From: Comamonas suwonensis
Lineage (GTDB): Bacteria; Pseudomonadota; Gammaproteobacteria; Burkholderiales; Burkholderiaceae_C
Assembly (NCBI RefSeq): GCF_012844455.2
Contig: NZ_JABBCQ020000001.1
Coordinates: 1 to 64,000, forward strand
Reading direction: 5' to 3'
Length of the DNA stretch: 64,000 nt
How positions within the stretch are numbered: the first letter of the stretch is position 1; each line of letters starts with the position of its first letter. The notes under the pieces were generated by a model. That model did no database searches. It was not told the DNA's origin and was given only the letters and a program-made list of their open reading frames with translations. The position numbers and the translations under genes are program-made. This document shows, piece by piece, positions 28,774 through 39,180 of this stretch.

Positions 28774-29772
28774 GTGATTCTGGATGGAACGCTGGATGCC
28801 TCGGTACAAGCCGCTGCGCTTGCCCTGCAACAAGGCAGGCTGCTAGGCCTGCCCACCGAGACGGTTTATGGCCTGGCGGCAGACAGCGACAACGACGCTG
28901 CCGTGGCGCAGATCTTTACCGCCAAGGGCCGCCCCGCCAACCATCCGCTGATCGTGCATGTGGCAGACGCTGCGGCCATCACCCGCTACGCCAAGGAAGT
29001 ACCGGTCTTTGCCCAGCAACTGATTGACGCTTTCTGGCCCGGCCCCCTCACCCTGATCCTGCCTCGCCTGCCCGAAGCCGCCAAGGCATCGACGGGCGGG
29101 CAGGGAAGCGTGGGCCTGCGCTGCCCTAGCCACCCTGTGGCGCATGCGGTGCTCAAGGCCTGTCAGCAGCTGAATCCACCCGTGTGGGGCGTATCTGCCC
29201 CCAGCGCCAACAAGTTTGGCCGCGTCAGCCCCACTACGGCAGAGCATGTGGCCACCGAGTTTGGTGACGAGCTGCTGGTGCTAGACGGCGGCGCTTGCGA
29301 AGTGGGCATTGAATCCACCATCGTCGACTGCACACGCGGCGTGCCCGTGCTGCTGCGCCCCGGCGCCATCACCCGCGACGATATTGAACATGCCTGCGGC
29401 ATGAAGCCGCTCTCAAAAGAAGAGCTTTCAGCCAATACTCCCCGTGCGTCAGGCACGCTTTTGGCACATTACGCCCCCAATGCCAAGGTGCGGCTGATGG
29501 AAGCCAAGCAGCTGCAAGCAGCGCTGGATATTCTGGGCAAAGACGGCAAGAACATCGCCATCTACCACCGCAGCCCTCTCAAGGCACCCAGCGCACAGTT
29601 GCTGCTGCGCCGCATGTCTGACGACCCCCGCAACGTGGCCCGTGAGCTGTTTGGCATGCTGCGCAACTTTGACGACTGGGGGGCCAAGCTGATCTGGATT
29701 GAAGCGCCAGCGGACACCGCCGACTGGGAAGGCGTGCGCGACCGCCTGCAGCGCGCCGCCGCTGCGGGTTAA
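28774..29772 (+). CDS. sua5: L-threonylcarbamoyladenylate synthase, Sua5 type
   Basis: Makes threonylcarbamoyl-AMP from threonine, bicarbonate and ATP for the tRNA t6A37 modification. The 332 residues are the long Sua5 form: a YrdC domain (LGLPTETVYGLAAD, KGRPANHPLIVHV, STIVDCT..PVLLRPGAI) plus a C-terminal Sua5 domain starting near residue 235, joined by the linker ASGTLLAHYAPNAK. Translation starts at GTG (28774) after AAGGAAGC. A second t6A gene, tsaB, lies at 38455. It is co-directional with purE-purK. Confidence 0.93.
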   Translation: MILDGTLDASVQAAALALQQGRLLGLPTETVYGLAADSDNDAAVAQIFTAKGRPANHPLIVHVADAAAITRYAKEVPVFAQQLIDAFWPGPLTLILPRLPEAAKASTGGQGSVGLRCPSHPVAHAVLKACQQLNPPVWGVSAPSANKFGRVSPTTAEHVATEFGDELLVLDGGACEVGIESTIVDCTRGVPVLLRPGAITRDDIEHACGMKPLSKEELSANTPRASGTLLAHYAPNAKVRLMEAKQLQAALDILGKDGKNIAIYHRSPLKAPSAQLLLRRMSDDPRNVARELFGMLRNFDDWGAKLIWIEAPADTADWEGVRDRLQRAAAAG

Positions 29773-29860
29773 GACACCAAAAGAGTAAAAGCGCTTCTTA
29801 GCTAATTTCAGAGTAAAGATACAAATTTTTATTCGTTTTCTTTATTAGCGGCTTTCTCTA

Positions 29861-29899
29861 ACCTTTGATGCATCAACTGCAACATCAAAGGTCAGAACC
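29861..29899 (+). promoter_or_regulatory. Hairpin occluding the ribosome binding site of the sulfonate-type operon
   Basis: ACCTTTGATG (29861-29870) is perfectly complementary to CATCAAAGGT (29883-29892), with a 12-base loop. The second arm contains the AAAGG ribosome binding site 8 bases before the ATG at 29900. In RNA this would block initiation; as DNA it could be a repressor operator. The 127-bp gap upstream is AT-rich and should hold the promoter. Confidence 0.45.
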
Positions 29900-30924
29900 A
29901 TGGGTACCCGCCGCGACGCGATTGGCAAGCTTCTTCTCCTCAGCTCAGCTTCCCTGGGCCTCGCAGCCTGCTCCCGCTCGGACAATACGGCCAGCAGCCA
30001 GGCCTCGCCCGCAGACAAGCTGGCCCAGAACGGCGGCAAGATCGTGCCGTTCAATTACCCGGACAACCCGTCTTTCGACCTGATCTATCTGGCCGATCGC
30101 CTGGGTTACTTCGACGGCACCTCCACCCGCCCCAACTACATAGGCAAGGTTGCCGCGCCCCAAATCATTCCGCTGGTCGGCACGGGCGATATTCACTTCG
30201 GCGCCCGCATGGTGCCTCTGGTGATTTCGGCGATTGCCGCCGGTGCCGACATGAAGGTGATTGCCGCCGGCAGCAAGACGCTGCAGGAAGCGCCGCACAT
30301 GAAGTACTTCGTGCGCAAGGACTCCGCCATCCGCACGCCCAAAGATCTGGAAGGCAAGACCATTGGCTTCAACAGCTTTGGCGCCTGCGCGGAGTTCGTC
30401 TCCAAGACCTATTTCCGCGAGCATGGCGCGGATGTGAGTAAGATCAATTTTCTGGTGGTGCCCGACAACCAGAACGAGCAGGCCGTGCTCAGCAAGAACG
30501 TGGATCTGGCCATCATCCACCCGCCGCATTCCGGCGGTGCCGAAGCCAACCCGGAGCTGCTGCGCCTGTGGAGCGATTACGACCTGGACCGGGGCCTGGG
30601 CGGCATGTCGCCCTATAGCGTCAACGGCAAGTTCGCCCGCGAAAATCCACAGGCCGTACGCGATGTGGTCACCGCCATCGCCAAGGCCGGCAACTGGGTC
30701 AACGCCCACACCGACGAAGCGCGCCAGTACACAGCAGAACGCCTGGGCATGGATCTCAAGCATGTAGAGCGCTACGCCTATGTGGACGACCAGATCATCA
30801 CCGAGCCGCCCATCCAGTACTACATCGACATACTGGAGCGCGAGGGCAAGTTGCAGCCGGGCAAAGTCTCGGTCAAGGACGTCTACACCAACGCCTTCAA
30901 TCCCTTTGCCAAGGGATCGGCGGC

Positions 30925-30928
<4 letters not shown>
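29900..30928 (+). CDS. ABC transporter substrate-binding lipoprotein (nitrate/sulfonate/taurine type)
   Basis: A 342-residue periplasmic binding protein, NMT1/THI5-like fold, tethered as a lipoprotein: MGTRRDAIGKLLLL... with a twin Arg at residues 4-5 and a lipobox LAAC with Cys24. The mature part has IYLADRLGYFDG, DIHFGARMVPLVISAIAAGADMKVIA, the family ligand-loop region IRTPKDLEGKTIGFNSFG, and a C-terminal ITEPPIQYYIDILEREGKL. It overlaps the ATPase gene by ATGA and heads a five-gene operon. The ligand is probably an organosulfur compound, judged from the oxidoreductase at the operon end; this is not directly shown. Confidence 0.87.
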
Positions 30929-31799
<871 letters not shown>

Positions 31800-31803
<4 letters not shown>

Positions 31804-32636
31804 CCGAGTTGACCGCCCCTGCGTCCCCTCGCGCCGCCCCCAGCACCCGCTCGGGCCTGAATCTATGGAAATTGGGCGTCAAGTGGTTGGAGCGCCTGAC
31901 CTGCCTGCTCCTGTTTTTTGCAATCTGGGAGTTTCTGCCGCGCACCGGCATCGTCAGCTCGGCCTTTCTGAGTCCGCCTTCCGCCGTGCTGGCCGCCATC
32001 GCCCAGCTGATAGAAACCGGACAGCTGAACAAGCATATCTTCGCCAGCCTGCAGCGTTCTCTGGCGGGCCTGTCACTGGCCGTTCTTGCGGGCGTGAGCC
32101 TGGGCCTGCTGATGGGCGTGGTACGCCGCTTTGAAGCCTTCGTCGATCCCCTGCTGCAGCTGTTCAGACAGGTCTCGGCCCTGGCTTTGTTTCCGGTATT
32201 CCTGCTGTTCTTTGGCATTGGCGAAGCCTCCAAGATCGCCATCATCTTCTGGGCTGCTTTCTGGCCCGTGCTGCTCAACACCATCAGCGGCGTCAAGCAG
32301 GTGGAAAAGCTGCTGATTCACTCGGCACTGTCCATGGGTGCCACCCGCAGCTTCATCTTCTTCAAGGTCATCTTGCCGGCGGCTGCGCCTTCCATCTTCA
32401 CCGGCATCCGTCTGGCCGGGGCTTACTCCATCACGGCCCTGGTGGCGGCCGAGATGATTGGTTCGCATGCAGGCCTGGGTTTTCTGACGCTGAACTCGCA
32501 GGAGATCTTCCAGATTCCCAGCATGTATGCAGGCATCGTACTGCTGGCCTTGCTGGGTCTGGCGCTCAACTATGTGCTGGCCTTGCTGGAAAAGCGGCTG
32601 ACGCGCTGGCGCAGCGGGCTGGAATTTCATGAATAA
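31800..32636 (+). CDS. ABC transporter permease (SsuC/TauC type)
   Basis: A 278-residue inner-membrane permease with six hydrophobic helices and the EAA loop HSALSMGATRSFIFFKVILP, followed by AAPSIFTGIRLAGAYSI and GLGFLTLNSQEIFQ. The gene overlaps its neighbours by 4 and 8 bases. It forms the membrane channel of the same importer as the ATPase before it. Confidence 0.93.
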
Positions 32637-33489
32637 GCGCAGCCCCATTCCTGTGGCAAGAGCGGCGGCCGTTGTCAGCATCGCCGCCGCCGTGGCGCTG
32701 GCATTGTTCTGGCCCTCGCTGCCCGCCTATTCCAGCGCCAGCCCCGGCCCGATCTTGGCGCAGGCACAGCAGCAAGGCGTGCTCAAGCTGGCTTTGCGCA
32801 GCTATTCGCGCCCTTCCCTGCCCAGCGACCCGCTGCCGCCTGAGCCCGATGTGCTTGATCAGGCTCTGGCCCAGTGGCTGGGTCGGCAGCTGGGCGTGCG
32901 TATACAGCTCACCAGCGTGCAGCAGGCAGATATCGCGCTGCAAGGCATCCGCCTTGAAAACGTCACCCCGCAGACCGTCAACAGCTATGCCGAGCCGGGC
33001 CTGCAACTGGTATCGCTCAAGCAGCAAGCGGCGCGCTGGAACCACTATGCACCCGGCTACAGGCAGCGGCTTAAGCCCAAGACTTACCAAGCCACGGCCG
33101 GCCCCAGCGTGTGCCTGGGTGAGGGGCTGGCCTCGGCCCAATCCTTGCAGGCCAGGGGCTTGCAGCCGCAGATAGCCGCCTCCTCCATTCACGCCATCAG
33201 CGACTTTCTGGCCGGCCGATGCGATTTGCTGGCCGATACGCCGGCCGTCATTGCCCGACTGCTGGCGCAGGACTCCTGGCGTTTTTATGCCCGGCTGGGA
33301 CAGCGCTTTGATTCCGATGATCAGGCAGGCGTCACCCTGCGCAGCAAAGACGAACAGTCTGCCCAGTGGTTGCAGCAAAGCCTGCAGCAATGGCAGGCCA
33401 GCGGTGAGCAGCAGCAGGCCTTCAACAACCGTGTGAGCACGATTGCGCTGGAAGCATCGCTGCTGGAAGACGGTGCCATCTGCCACTGA
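32629..33489 (+). CDS. Second periplasmic solute-binding-like protein of the operon
   Basis: A 286-residue protein with an N-terminal signal or anchor helix (residues about 9-30), then a region resembling type-3 extracellular solute-binding domains: GVLKLALRSYSRP, DVLDQALAQWLGRQLGVRIQL, CLGEGLASAQSLQ, and SDFLAGRCDLLADTPAVIARL. Similarity is judged by eye and weak. The start overlaps the permease end by 8 bases. It could be an alternative binding protein or an accessory periplasmic subunit of the importer. No lipobox is seen. Confidence 0.65.
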   Translation: MNKRSPIPVARAAAVVSIAAAVALALFWPSLPAYSSASPGPILAQAQQQGVLKLALRSYSRPSLPSDPLPPEPDVLDQALAQWLGRQLGVRIQLTSVQQADIALQGIRLENVTPQTVNSYAEPGLQLVSLKQQAARWNHYAPGYRQRLKPKTYQATAGPSVCLGEGLASAQSLQARGLQPQIAASSIHAISDFLAGRCDLLADTPAVIARLLAQDSWRFYARLGQRFDSDDQAGVTLRSKDEQSAQWLQQSLQQWQASGEQQQAFNNRVSTIALEASLLEDGAICH

Positions 33490-33527
33490 TCGCCAGCCTC
33501 CATTCCTCAGCCTCTGGATTGTTTTTC

Positions 33528-34697
33528 ATGTTCTCTTGCGCCTTCAAAGAAGCTCTCTGCACACTCGAAAAAACCGCCGTCGCACGCGATCGCCAGGGCG
33601 GCCACGCAGCACCTGAAAAAGCGCTGCTGCGCGATGCCGGACTGCTGCGCCTGGCCATCCCGGCCCAGCATGGTGGCGACGAACGCAGCTGGCCCGACAT
33701 CTACCAGCACATCCGCGCCCTGGCAGCAGTGGACAGTGCGCTGGCCCATGTGCTGGCCTTCCACCAGTTGCAGGTGGCCACGGTGCTGATCTACGGCTCG
33801 CCCCAGCAGCAACGCGCATGGCTGCGCCGCACCACGGATGAAAATGGCTGGTGGGGCAATGCACTCAATCCGCGCGACACGCGGCTGCAGGCCCTGCCCC
33901 TGGCCCATAAGGCCGCTGCGCAAGGCTATGAACTCAACGGAACCAAGGGCTTTTGCTCGGGCACGCGTGGCTCGCACTATCTGACTGTGTCGGCCCGCGT
34001 CGAAGGTCATTCCCAACCCGTACTGGGCCTGCTGGAAACGGCAGCTGCCGGTATTGCCGTCAAGGATGACTGGAACCCCATGGGCCAGCGCCAGACGGAT
34101 AGCGGCTCCGTACAGTTCAGTCAGGTGCATTTGCACGCCAGCGCCGTGATGCGCGATGAAACCGCCAGTAACACTGCGTTTCACACCTTGCGCAACTGTC
34201 TGGCCCAGTTGGTGCTGGTCAATCTATTTGTGGGTGTGGCCCAGGGCGCGCGTCAGCATGCGCGTGACTATGCGCTGCAGCATGCCAAGCCATGGTTGGG
34301 GTCCACGGTGGAGCGCGCCACGGACGATCCCTACCTCCTGCGCCGCATGGGCGAGATGCAGGCCCAGATTTCCGCTGCCGCGCTGATGGCCGATCACGCC
34401 GCCGCACTGTTGCAAAAAGCCTGGTTGCGTGGAGAGCACCTCGCGCCCAGTGAGCGTGCAGAAGTGGCAATTGCCGTGTTTGAAGCCAAGGTCATGGCGC
34501 ATCGCTGCACGCTGTTTGCCACGCAAGAGATGTTCGATGTGGTGGGATCGCGCGGCACCCACGCCGATCTGGGCTTTGACCGCTTCTGGCGCAATGTGCG
34601 CACCCATACCCTGCACGACCCGTTGGACTACAAGCTGCAGGCCCTGGGCCGCTGGGCCGTGTATGGCGAAGAGCCTTCAGCAGTGAATTACAACTGA
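33528..34697 (+). CDS. Acyl-CoA-dehydrogenase-fold flavoprotein, SfnB/DszC-like
   Basis: A 389-residue flavoprotein. The N-terminal helical domain has LLRDAGLLRLAIPAQHGGD; the middle has GTKGFCSGTRGSHYLTVSA; the C-terminus ends FRMxxxHxxHDP-like as FWRNVRTHTLHDPLDYKLQ. This C-terminal pattern is that of the DszC/SfnB group of FMN-dependent sulfur-compound oxygenases rather than true acyl-CoA dehydrogenases. Together with a sulfonate-type importer this suggests release of sulfur from an organic sulfur source, probably under sulfate limitation. The ATG at 33528 is used; a TTG lies three codons earlier. A strong terminator follows. Confidence 0.75.
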   Translation: MFSCAFKEALCTLEKTAVARDRQGGHAAPEKALLRDAGLLRLAIPAQHGGDERSWPDIYQHIRALAAVDSALAHVLAFHQLQVATVLIYGSPQQQRAWLRRTTDENGWWGNALNPRDTRLQALPLAHKAAAQGYELNGTKGFCSGTRGSHYLTVSARVEGHSQPVLGLLETAAAGIAVKDDWNPMGQRQTDSGSVQFSQVHLHASAVMRDETASNTAFHTLRNCLAQLVLVNLFVGVAQGARQHARDYALQHAKPWLGSTVERATDDPYLLRRMGEMQAQISAAALMADHAAALLQKAWLRGEHLAPSERAEVAIAVFEAKVMAHRCTLFATQEMFDVVGSRGTHADLGFDRFWRNVRTHTLHDPLDYKLQALGRWAVYGEEPSAVNYN

Positions 34698-34707
34698 GCA
34701 CAGCGCC

Positions 34708-34742
34708 AACGAAAAATCCGGGCTGAGCCCGGATTTTTCGTT
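34708..34742. terminator. Bidirectional terminator between the SfnB-like gene and ompW
   Basis: AACGAAAAATCCGGGCT (34708-34724) pairs perfectly with 34726-34742. The stem has A and T runs on both sides, serving the plus-strand operon and the minus-strand ompW. Confidence 0.85.
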
Positions 34743-34756
34743 GCAGCCAAGGCTGT

Positions 34757-35428
34757 TTAGAAACGGTAGCCTACTCCCAGAGAGAACACATTGGGATTGA
34801 GCTTGACGCTAATGCTTTGGCCCGAGGACAGATGAATTTTGGTCTTCAGAAAGCTCTTGGAATAGGCTGCATCCACAAACCACCGCTCGTTGAATTGATA
34901 GACAAAACCCAGCTGCGCAAGCGCGCCGAATTTGTCGTCCACCTTGGCCGTAGTCGGGTTGGCCTGGGTGCCGCCGGTCAGGCCGTTGAGCGTGGCCGTG
35001 GTCTTTTCGCCAAAGAAGTGGGCATAGGTCACGCCCGCTGCCACATAGGGTCTAAAGCTGGCATTGGCCGCATTGAAGCGGTACTACAACAGCAGCGTGG
35101 CCGGAATCGCCTTGGTGCTGCCCAGCTTGCCCACGCCAGCAATCGCACCGTCGCCAATCAGGTCATGCTTGAAAGGCGTGGCCAGCGGTACATCCAGCGC
35201 CAGATTGTCGGTGACCATATAGGTAATGCCGCCCGACAGCTGGGTGCTGCTCTTGGCATCCACCTTGGTGTTGGGAAAGGACGGAGCCGAGAGATTGCCA
35301 CTGCTCACATCAGGGGCCAGATGGGTGACGCCCAAGCGCGCCGACCAGCTTCCAGCCGACTGGGCACTGGCCACACCGCAGGCTGCCAGTGCAACCAGGG
35401 CCGTTGTAATCCGCATAGTGTTTTTCAT
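34757..35428 (-). pseudogene. ompW: ompW-like outer membrane protein, interrupted by one amber codon
   Basis: A predicted eight-stranded outer-membrane beta-barrel of the OmpW family, split into two frames in the same phase. The first part (114 residues from 35428) has a signal peptide cleaved after GVASAQ and ends PATLLL. A TAG at 35084-35086 follows, and then the family sequence continues at once as YRFNAANASFRPYVAAGVTYAHFF to the C-terminal VFSLGVGYRF. Homologues have Gln at that point (LLLQY), so a single CAG to TAG change explains the break. No frameshift is needed. Total length about 223 codons, normal for OmpW. It is either a recent nonsense mutation or a sequencing error. Confidence 0.85.
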
Positions 35429-35462
35429 AGATGCCTCTGCTTGTTGTTATTGCGGATGGTGA

Positions 35463-36638
35463 TTACAGCCAGCCCTTTTGGGACAGCGAGCGCGCGACCA
35501 GCTGGCTTAGCTGCTGGTGGCCGTAGGGCGTGGGGTGGAAGCTGTCGGCAAACACATGGTGCTGCCACCAGTCGGGGCTGGGCTTTCCGGGTGTCGCGCT
35601 CAGAGCAACGGCCGTGCAGGTGGGGAAGGTATAGGTGGGCAGACCGCTACCGTCCACGCCAGTGACAGGGCAAACCGGGTCCTTGACGTTGTCAAAGTCG
35701 TACTGGGCAGGGTTGCTGATCTGGCTTTTGAACTCGGTATAAAAATCAACCAGAGCCACCTGGGATTGACCGCCCAGGCTGGCAGCCAGCTGGTTGTTGA
35801 ACACCTGCACCAGTCCGTCAAAAGCCGCTTCCTGCTTGGTGGCAGCAGCAGCACCCGCTTCACCACCACCGGCGGCCTGGGCAATGCTGGCCAAAACCAT
35901 CTGGAAGCGGGGCGTCTTGGTGATGGCCGGAACATTCAACACCGCCACCCGCGTCGCCCCTTTGGCGATCACATTCTGTGCAATGGAACCAGCCAAGGTT
36001 TTGGCCAGGGTCTGGAGATAAGCACCCGCCGCAAGACCGGAGAATTTGGAGGCATCGCCACCGGCCTGGGTCATCAGGGCCGTGGACGTGCCCGGTGCCT
36101 TGGAGTCGAGCCATGCCACCATGGCGTTCAGCGGTTGCGAATTGCCCCTGGCTGCCGCAATCAAGGCACCGATCACATCGGCAGCGTCATTGGCACCGCC
36201 ATCGATGATGACCAGATCTTCTGCGCTGAATCCAGCCTTGGCTGCCGTCTGGATCTGCACCAGCACCGACTTCGGCGATGTCGGTGCATCCAGCGGATTC
36301 ACACGACCGCCACCCACTGCATAGTTGGTGCAGTTGGAGACCTCCTGGTAGGTTGTCAGATTTTCGTCGCCAGCGCGGTAGTAAGCGCACAAGCTCTTGC
36401 TGAATTGGTCGGCGATGCGCTCGGGCCAGATCAGGGTGGAGCCGGTACCGGTGAGCACCGAGCCCTGCACCGTGAACTTGAAGCCGAAGGTGCCGCTGTC
36501 GGCCAGGCTGTCGCCCATGACCTTGACTGAAGTCACCTTGGCCTTGGGCGTGGTGTCTGCGCCGCCACCGCCGCCGCAGGCAGCCAGCAGCCCGGCGGTT
36601 GCCAGGGAGGCAGCCAGGAGTTTGAGTTTGTTTGCCAA
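35463..36638 (-). CDS. GDSL/SGNH-family lipase/esterase lipoprotein
   Basis: A 391-residue secreted hydrolase. I place the start at TTG (36638), because GGAGGA lies 8 bases upstream of it and it gives a clean lipoprotein signal peptide with lipobox LLAAC (Cys21) and a glycine spacer; the in-frame ATG at 36653 has no ribosome binding site and overlaps that very site. Motifs: block I VMGDSLADSG (Ser44), block III IDGGANDA, and block V DSFHPTPYGH with the catalytic Asp and His. It is related to secreted esterases and depolymerases. The promoter region carries a palindrome shared with fadD. Confidence 0.85.
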   Translation of the reverse strand: MANKLKLLAASLATAGLLAACGGGGGADTTPKAKVTSVKVMGDSLADSGTFGFKFTVQGSVLTGTGSTLIWPERIADQFSKSLCAYYRAGDENLTTYQEVSNCTNYAVGGGRVNPLDAPTSPKSVLVQIQTAAKAGFSAEDLVIIDGGANDAADVIGALIAAARGNSQPLNAMVAWLDSKAPGTSTALMTQAGGDASKFSGLAAGAYLQTLAKTLAGSIAQNVIAKGATRVAVLNVPAITKTPRFQMVLASIAQAAGGGEAGAAAATKQEAAFDGLVQVFNNQLAASLGGQSQVALVDFYTEFKSQISNPAQYDFDNVKDPVCPVTGVDGSGLPTYTFPTCTAVALSATPGKPSPDWWQHHVFADSFHPTPYGHQQLSQLVARSLSQKGWL

Positions 36639-36665
36639 GATGAGATCCTCCATCGTGTTGTTAAT

Positions 36666-36679
36666 AGCACGGTCGTGCT
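36666..36679. promoter_or_regulatory. Candidate operator of the GDSL lipase gene
   Basis: AGCACGGTCGTGCT, a perfect 6-2-6 palindrome about 28 bases before the lipase start. Its first 11 bases AGCACGGTCGT also occur upstream of fadD (44530-44540). The form resembles TetR-family lipid regulator sites. Confidence 0.45.
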
Positions 36680-36870
36680 TTTTCGATGTGGCATCATCCT
36701 AGCGACTCCCGCTGCAGAAAACACGTCGGGCAAACACCGAGAAGCTGTGGCGGATTCCCCGCCATGGATCACAGGGGAAATCATGCGTTGGCGCATGCGG
36801 CAGCGAACGGGTGGCAAGCCCGTATCACCTGGTAGAGGACCGGCCTGAACCGCCGCCTAGCGCCTGGCGT

Positions 36871-38319
36871 TCACTGCGCCGCCGTCCAGTCCACCAACGC
36901 ATCCCATGCGGCGCGGGCCGCTGCGGCGTTGGCGTGGTTGGCCATGGCGACCAGCACATAGCGCTGGCCGCTGATGCCATCAACATAGCCTGCCAGCGCC
37001 GTCGAATCACGCAAGGTGCCGGTCTTGAGGTGCGCAGAGCCCGCAAATTTGCTGCGGCTGCGACGCAAGGTGCCATCCACGCCGACGATGGGCAGGGAGG
37101 AGACAAACTCCGGCATCACGGGCGACACCCAGGCGCTTTGCAGCATGCGACCCAGGCCGTTGGCAGTGATGCTGGCATTGCGGCTCAGGCCTGCGCCGTT
37201 GTCCACTGCGGGCTGCTCGATATTGCCAAGGCGTGCCGTCCACCACTGCGCCAGAGACTGGCGGGCAGACTCGTAATTGGTCACGCCCGTGCGCTGCATG
37301 CCCAAGGTCAGCAGCACATGCTGGGCCATGATGTTGTTGCTGTATTTGTTGATGTCGCGTACCACTTCAGACAGCGCAGGCGACTCCAGCTGAAACGCAG
37401 CTTGCAGGCCTTGCGGCACGCTGCCGTCATGCGCGCTGCCGGTGAGCTTCCCACCCAGCTCGCGCCACATGCCTTCGATGGCCTTGGCCGCAAAGCGCTC
37501 GGGCTGGGCCGGGGCGATGGACCAGCTCTTGTCGCCGCAACTGGCCGGATAGCTGCCATTGAAAGCGATGCGCTGCGGGTTGGCCATGTCCAGCTGCATC
37601 TTGCTGCGCCAGTCGCCGCAATCAGAATTCGGAGCGGCCAGCGCCAGCGTCTGCTGGTTGTCCATGCCAAACATGGGTGGATCGTATTGAATACGCGCGA
37701 CACCAGCTCCTGTATCAGGAGCAATATTGACCGCTACCGCCTTGTAGTTGATCAACAGCGCATCGGGCGATGCGTTGTAGGGGCGCCAGGGTTCGTTGTC
37801 AAAACCGGCCGCATCATGCGCGGGCAGCTGGAAAGCGCTGCGGTCCAGAACAATGTCACCAGCGATGACCTTCACGCCCATGCCTTGCAGGCGACGCAGC
37901 ATCAGCCACAGGCGCTCCAGCACCAGTTTGGGGTCGCCCTGCCCTTGAATGTAGAGATTGCCGCGCAATACGCCATCGACCACCGGGCCCCCCAGATACA
38001 CGGGCGTGCGCCACACATAGGCCGGGCCGAGCTGATCGAGCGCCGCATAGGTGGTGACCAGCTTCATGACGGAGGCCGGATTCATGGGCTGCTGGGTGCG
38101 CCAGGCCAGACTGGGAGCCGTTTTGCCGTCCACATTCACCACCAGCAAGGACACGGCCTCGCGCGGAATCTTGGCGCGCTGCAGCGCGGTTTCCACAGCG
38201 GCGGGAATCCGCGTATCGGCGGACTGGACCTGGCTGTGAGAGGTCTGGGCCAGCAGCGCCAGCAGAGATGCGCCAAGCGCGGTCAGGGTCTTGCGAAGAA
38301 AGGTGGGGGTCAGCAGCAT
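36871..38319 (-). CDS. dacB: D-alanyl-D-alanine carboxypeptidase/endopeptidase DacB (PBP4)
   Basis: A periplasmic class C low-molecular-weight penicillin-binding protein, 482 residues, trimming or cutting peptidoglycan cross-links. It has a signal peptide (about 1-30), the catalytic SVMK box (Ser83, Lys86), the SNN box in DINKYSNNIMA, and the KTG box in SAHLKTGTLRDS. The long insert between SVMK and SNN is typical of PBP4. It is transcribed alone, divergent from tsaB. Confidence 0.94.
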   Translation of the reverse strand: MLLTPTFLRKTLTALGASLLALLAQTSHSQVQSADTRIPAAVETALQRAKIPREAVSLLVVNVDGKTAPSLAWRTQQPMNPASVMKLVTTYAALDQLGPAYVWRTPVYLGGPVVDGVLRGNLYIQGQGDPKLVLERLWLMLRRLQGMGVKVIAGDIVLDRSAFQLPAHDAAGFDNEPWRPYNASPDALLINYKAVAVNIAPDTGAGVARIQYDPPMFGMDNQQTLALAAPNSDCGDWRSKMQLDMANPQRIAFNGSYPASCGDKSWSIAPAQPERFAAKAIEGMWRELGGKLTGSAHDGSVPQGLQAAFQLESPALSEVVRDINKYSNNIMAQHVLLTLGMQRTGVTNYESARQSLAQWWTARLGNIEQPAVDNGAGLSRNASITANGLGRMLQSAWVSPVMPEFVSSLPIVGVDGTLRRSRSKFAGSAHLKTGTLRDSTALAGYVDGISGQRYVLVAMANHANAAAARAAWDALVDWTAAQ

Positions 38320-38454
38320 CGCGCAAGTCTACGCCGGGCATTGGTAGCGCCAGCGGCAAGGTAGCGGCGGGCGTCCGATAATGTCAGCCTCCCTCTGCCA
38401 GCCCGTGCAGCACGAATAGCGCTCCAGCCCCATGCGGCTGACGCCCCGCCGAAC

Positions 38455-39174
38455 ATGAATCTTCTCGCCATCGACACCAGTACCGATACCCTGTTTGTTG
38501 CCGTCCAGCAGGGTGATGCCGTCTGGCAGCACAGCGGACCGGGCGCACAGCAGTCGTCGGCCCAGCTGCTGCCCGCCATTCGCCAGCTTTTGCAGGATGC
38601 CGGACTCACCTTCAAGCACCTGGACGCCATTGCCTTTGGCCGTGGCCCCGGCTCCTTCACAGGTCTGCGCACGGCCTGCGCCATCACACAAGGTCTGGCC
38701 TTTGCCGCCAAGGTGCCGGTGCTACCCATTGATTCGCTGCTGACGGTGGCCGAAGAAGCCCGCCACCTGCATGGCTGCACCGAGGTCGAAGCCGTGCTGG
38801 ACGCGCGCATGAACGAGGTTTATCACGCGCCGTTTAGCTATAGGGACGGCCAGTGGATAGAACCCGAAGACTTTGGCCTGTGCGCGCCCGAGGCGTTGCA
38901 GATCACAGCCGGCATGACCGTGGCCGGCAACGCCCAGGCCATCTACCCCGAGCTGCTGGCCCCCGCCGCCCCTCATGTGCAGGCCATGCCCACCGCCACC
39001 GCCATGCTGCGCCTGGCACCGGCGCTGTTGGCAAAAGGCTGCGCCGTGCCAGCGGAAGAAGCGCTGCCCCGCTACATCCGCGATAAAGTGGCAAAAACGA
39101 CAGCAGAGCGCGAGGCGGAGAAAGCCGCGGCAGCTGCTGCTGCACTGGCCGCCACCGACAACGCCGCTCAATAA
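38455..39174 (+). CDS. tsaB: tRNA t6A modification protein TsaB
   Basis: Partner of TsaD and TsaE in transferring threonylcarbamoyl to A37 of ANN-decoding tRNAs. The 239-residue ASKHA-fold protein starts MNLLAIDTSTDTLFVAV and has FGRGPGSFTGLRTA and VLDARMNEVYHA. The C-terminus has a charged and Ala-rich tail (KTTAEREAEKAAAAAA). It is followed by rimI after 6 bases. The window also encodes Sua5 of the same pathway. Confidence 0.94.
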   Translation: MNLLAIDTSTDTLFVAVQQGDAVWQHSGPGAQQSSAQLLPAIRQLLQDAGLTFKHLDAIAFGRGPGSFTGLRTACAITQGLAFAAKVPVLPIDSLLTVAEEARHLHGCTEVEAVLDARMNEVYHAPFSYRDGQWIEPEDFGLCAPEALQITAGMTVAGNAQAIYPELLAPAAPHVQAMPTATAMLRLAPALLAKGCAVPAEEALPRYIRDKVAKTTAEREAEKAAAAAAALAATDNAAQ

Positions 39175-39180
39175 GCTTCA

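Noticed and set aside
27064..28833. 589-codon minus-strand frame opposite purE-purK
   Set aside because: Antisense shadow; purE and purK match their families along their full length.
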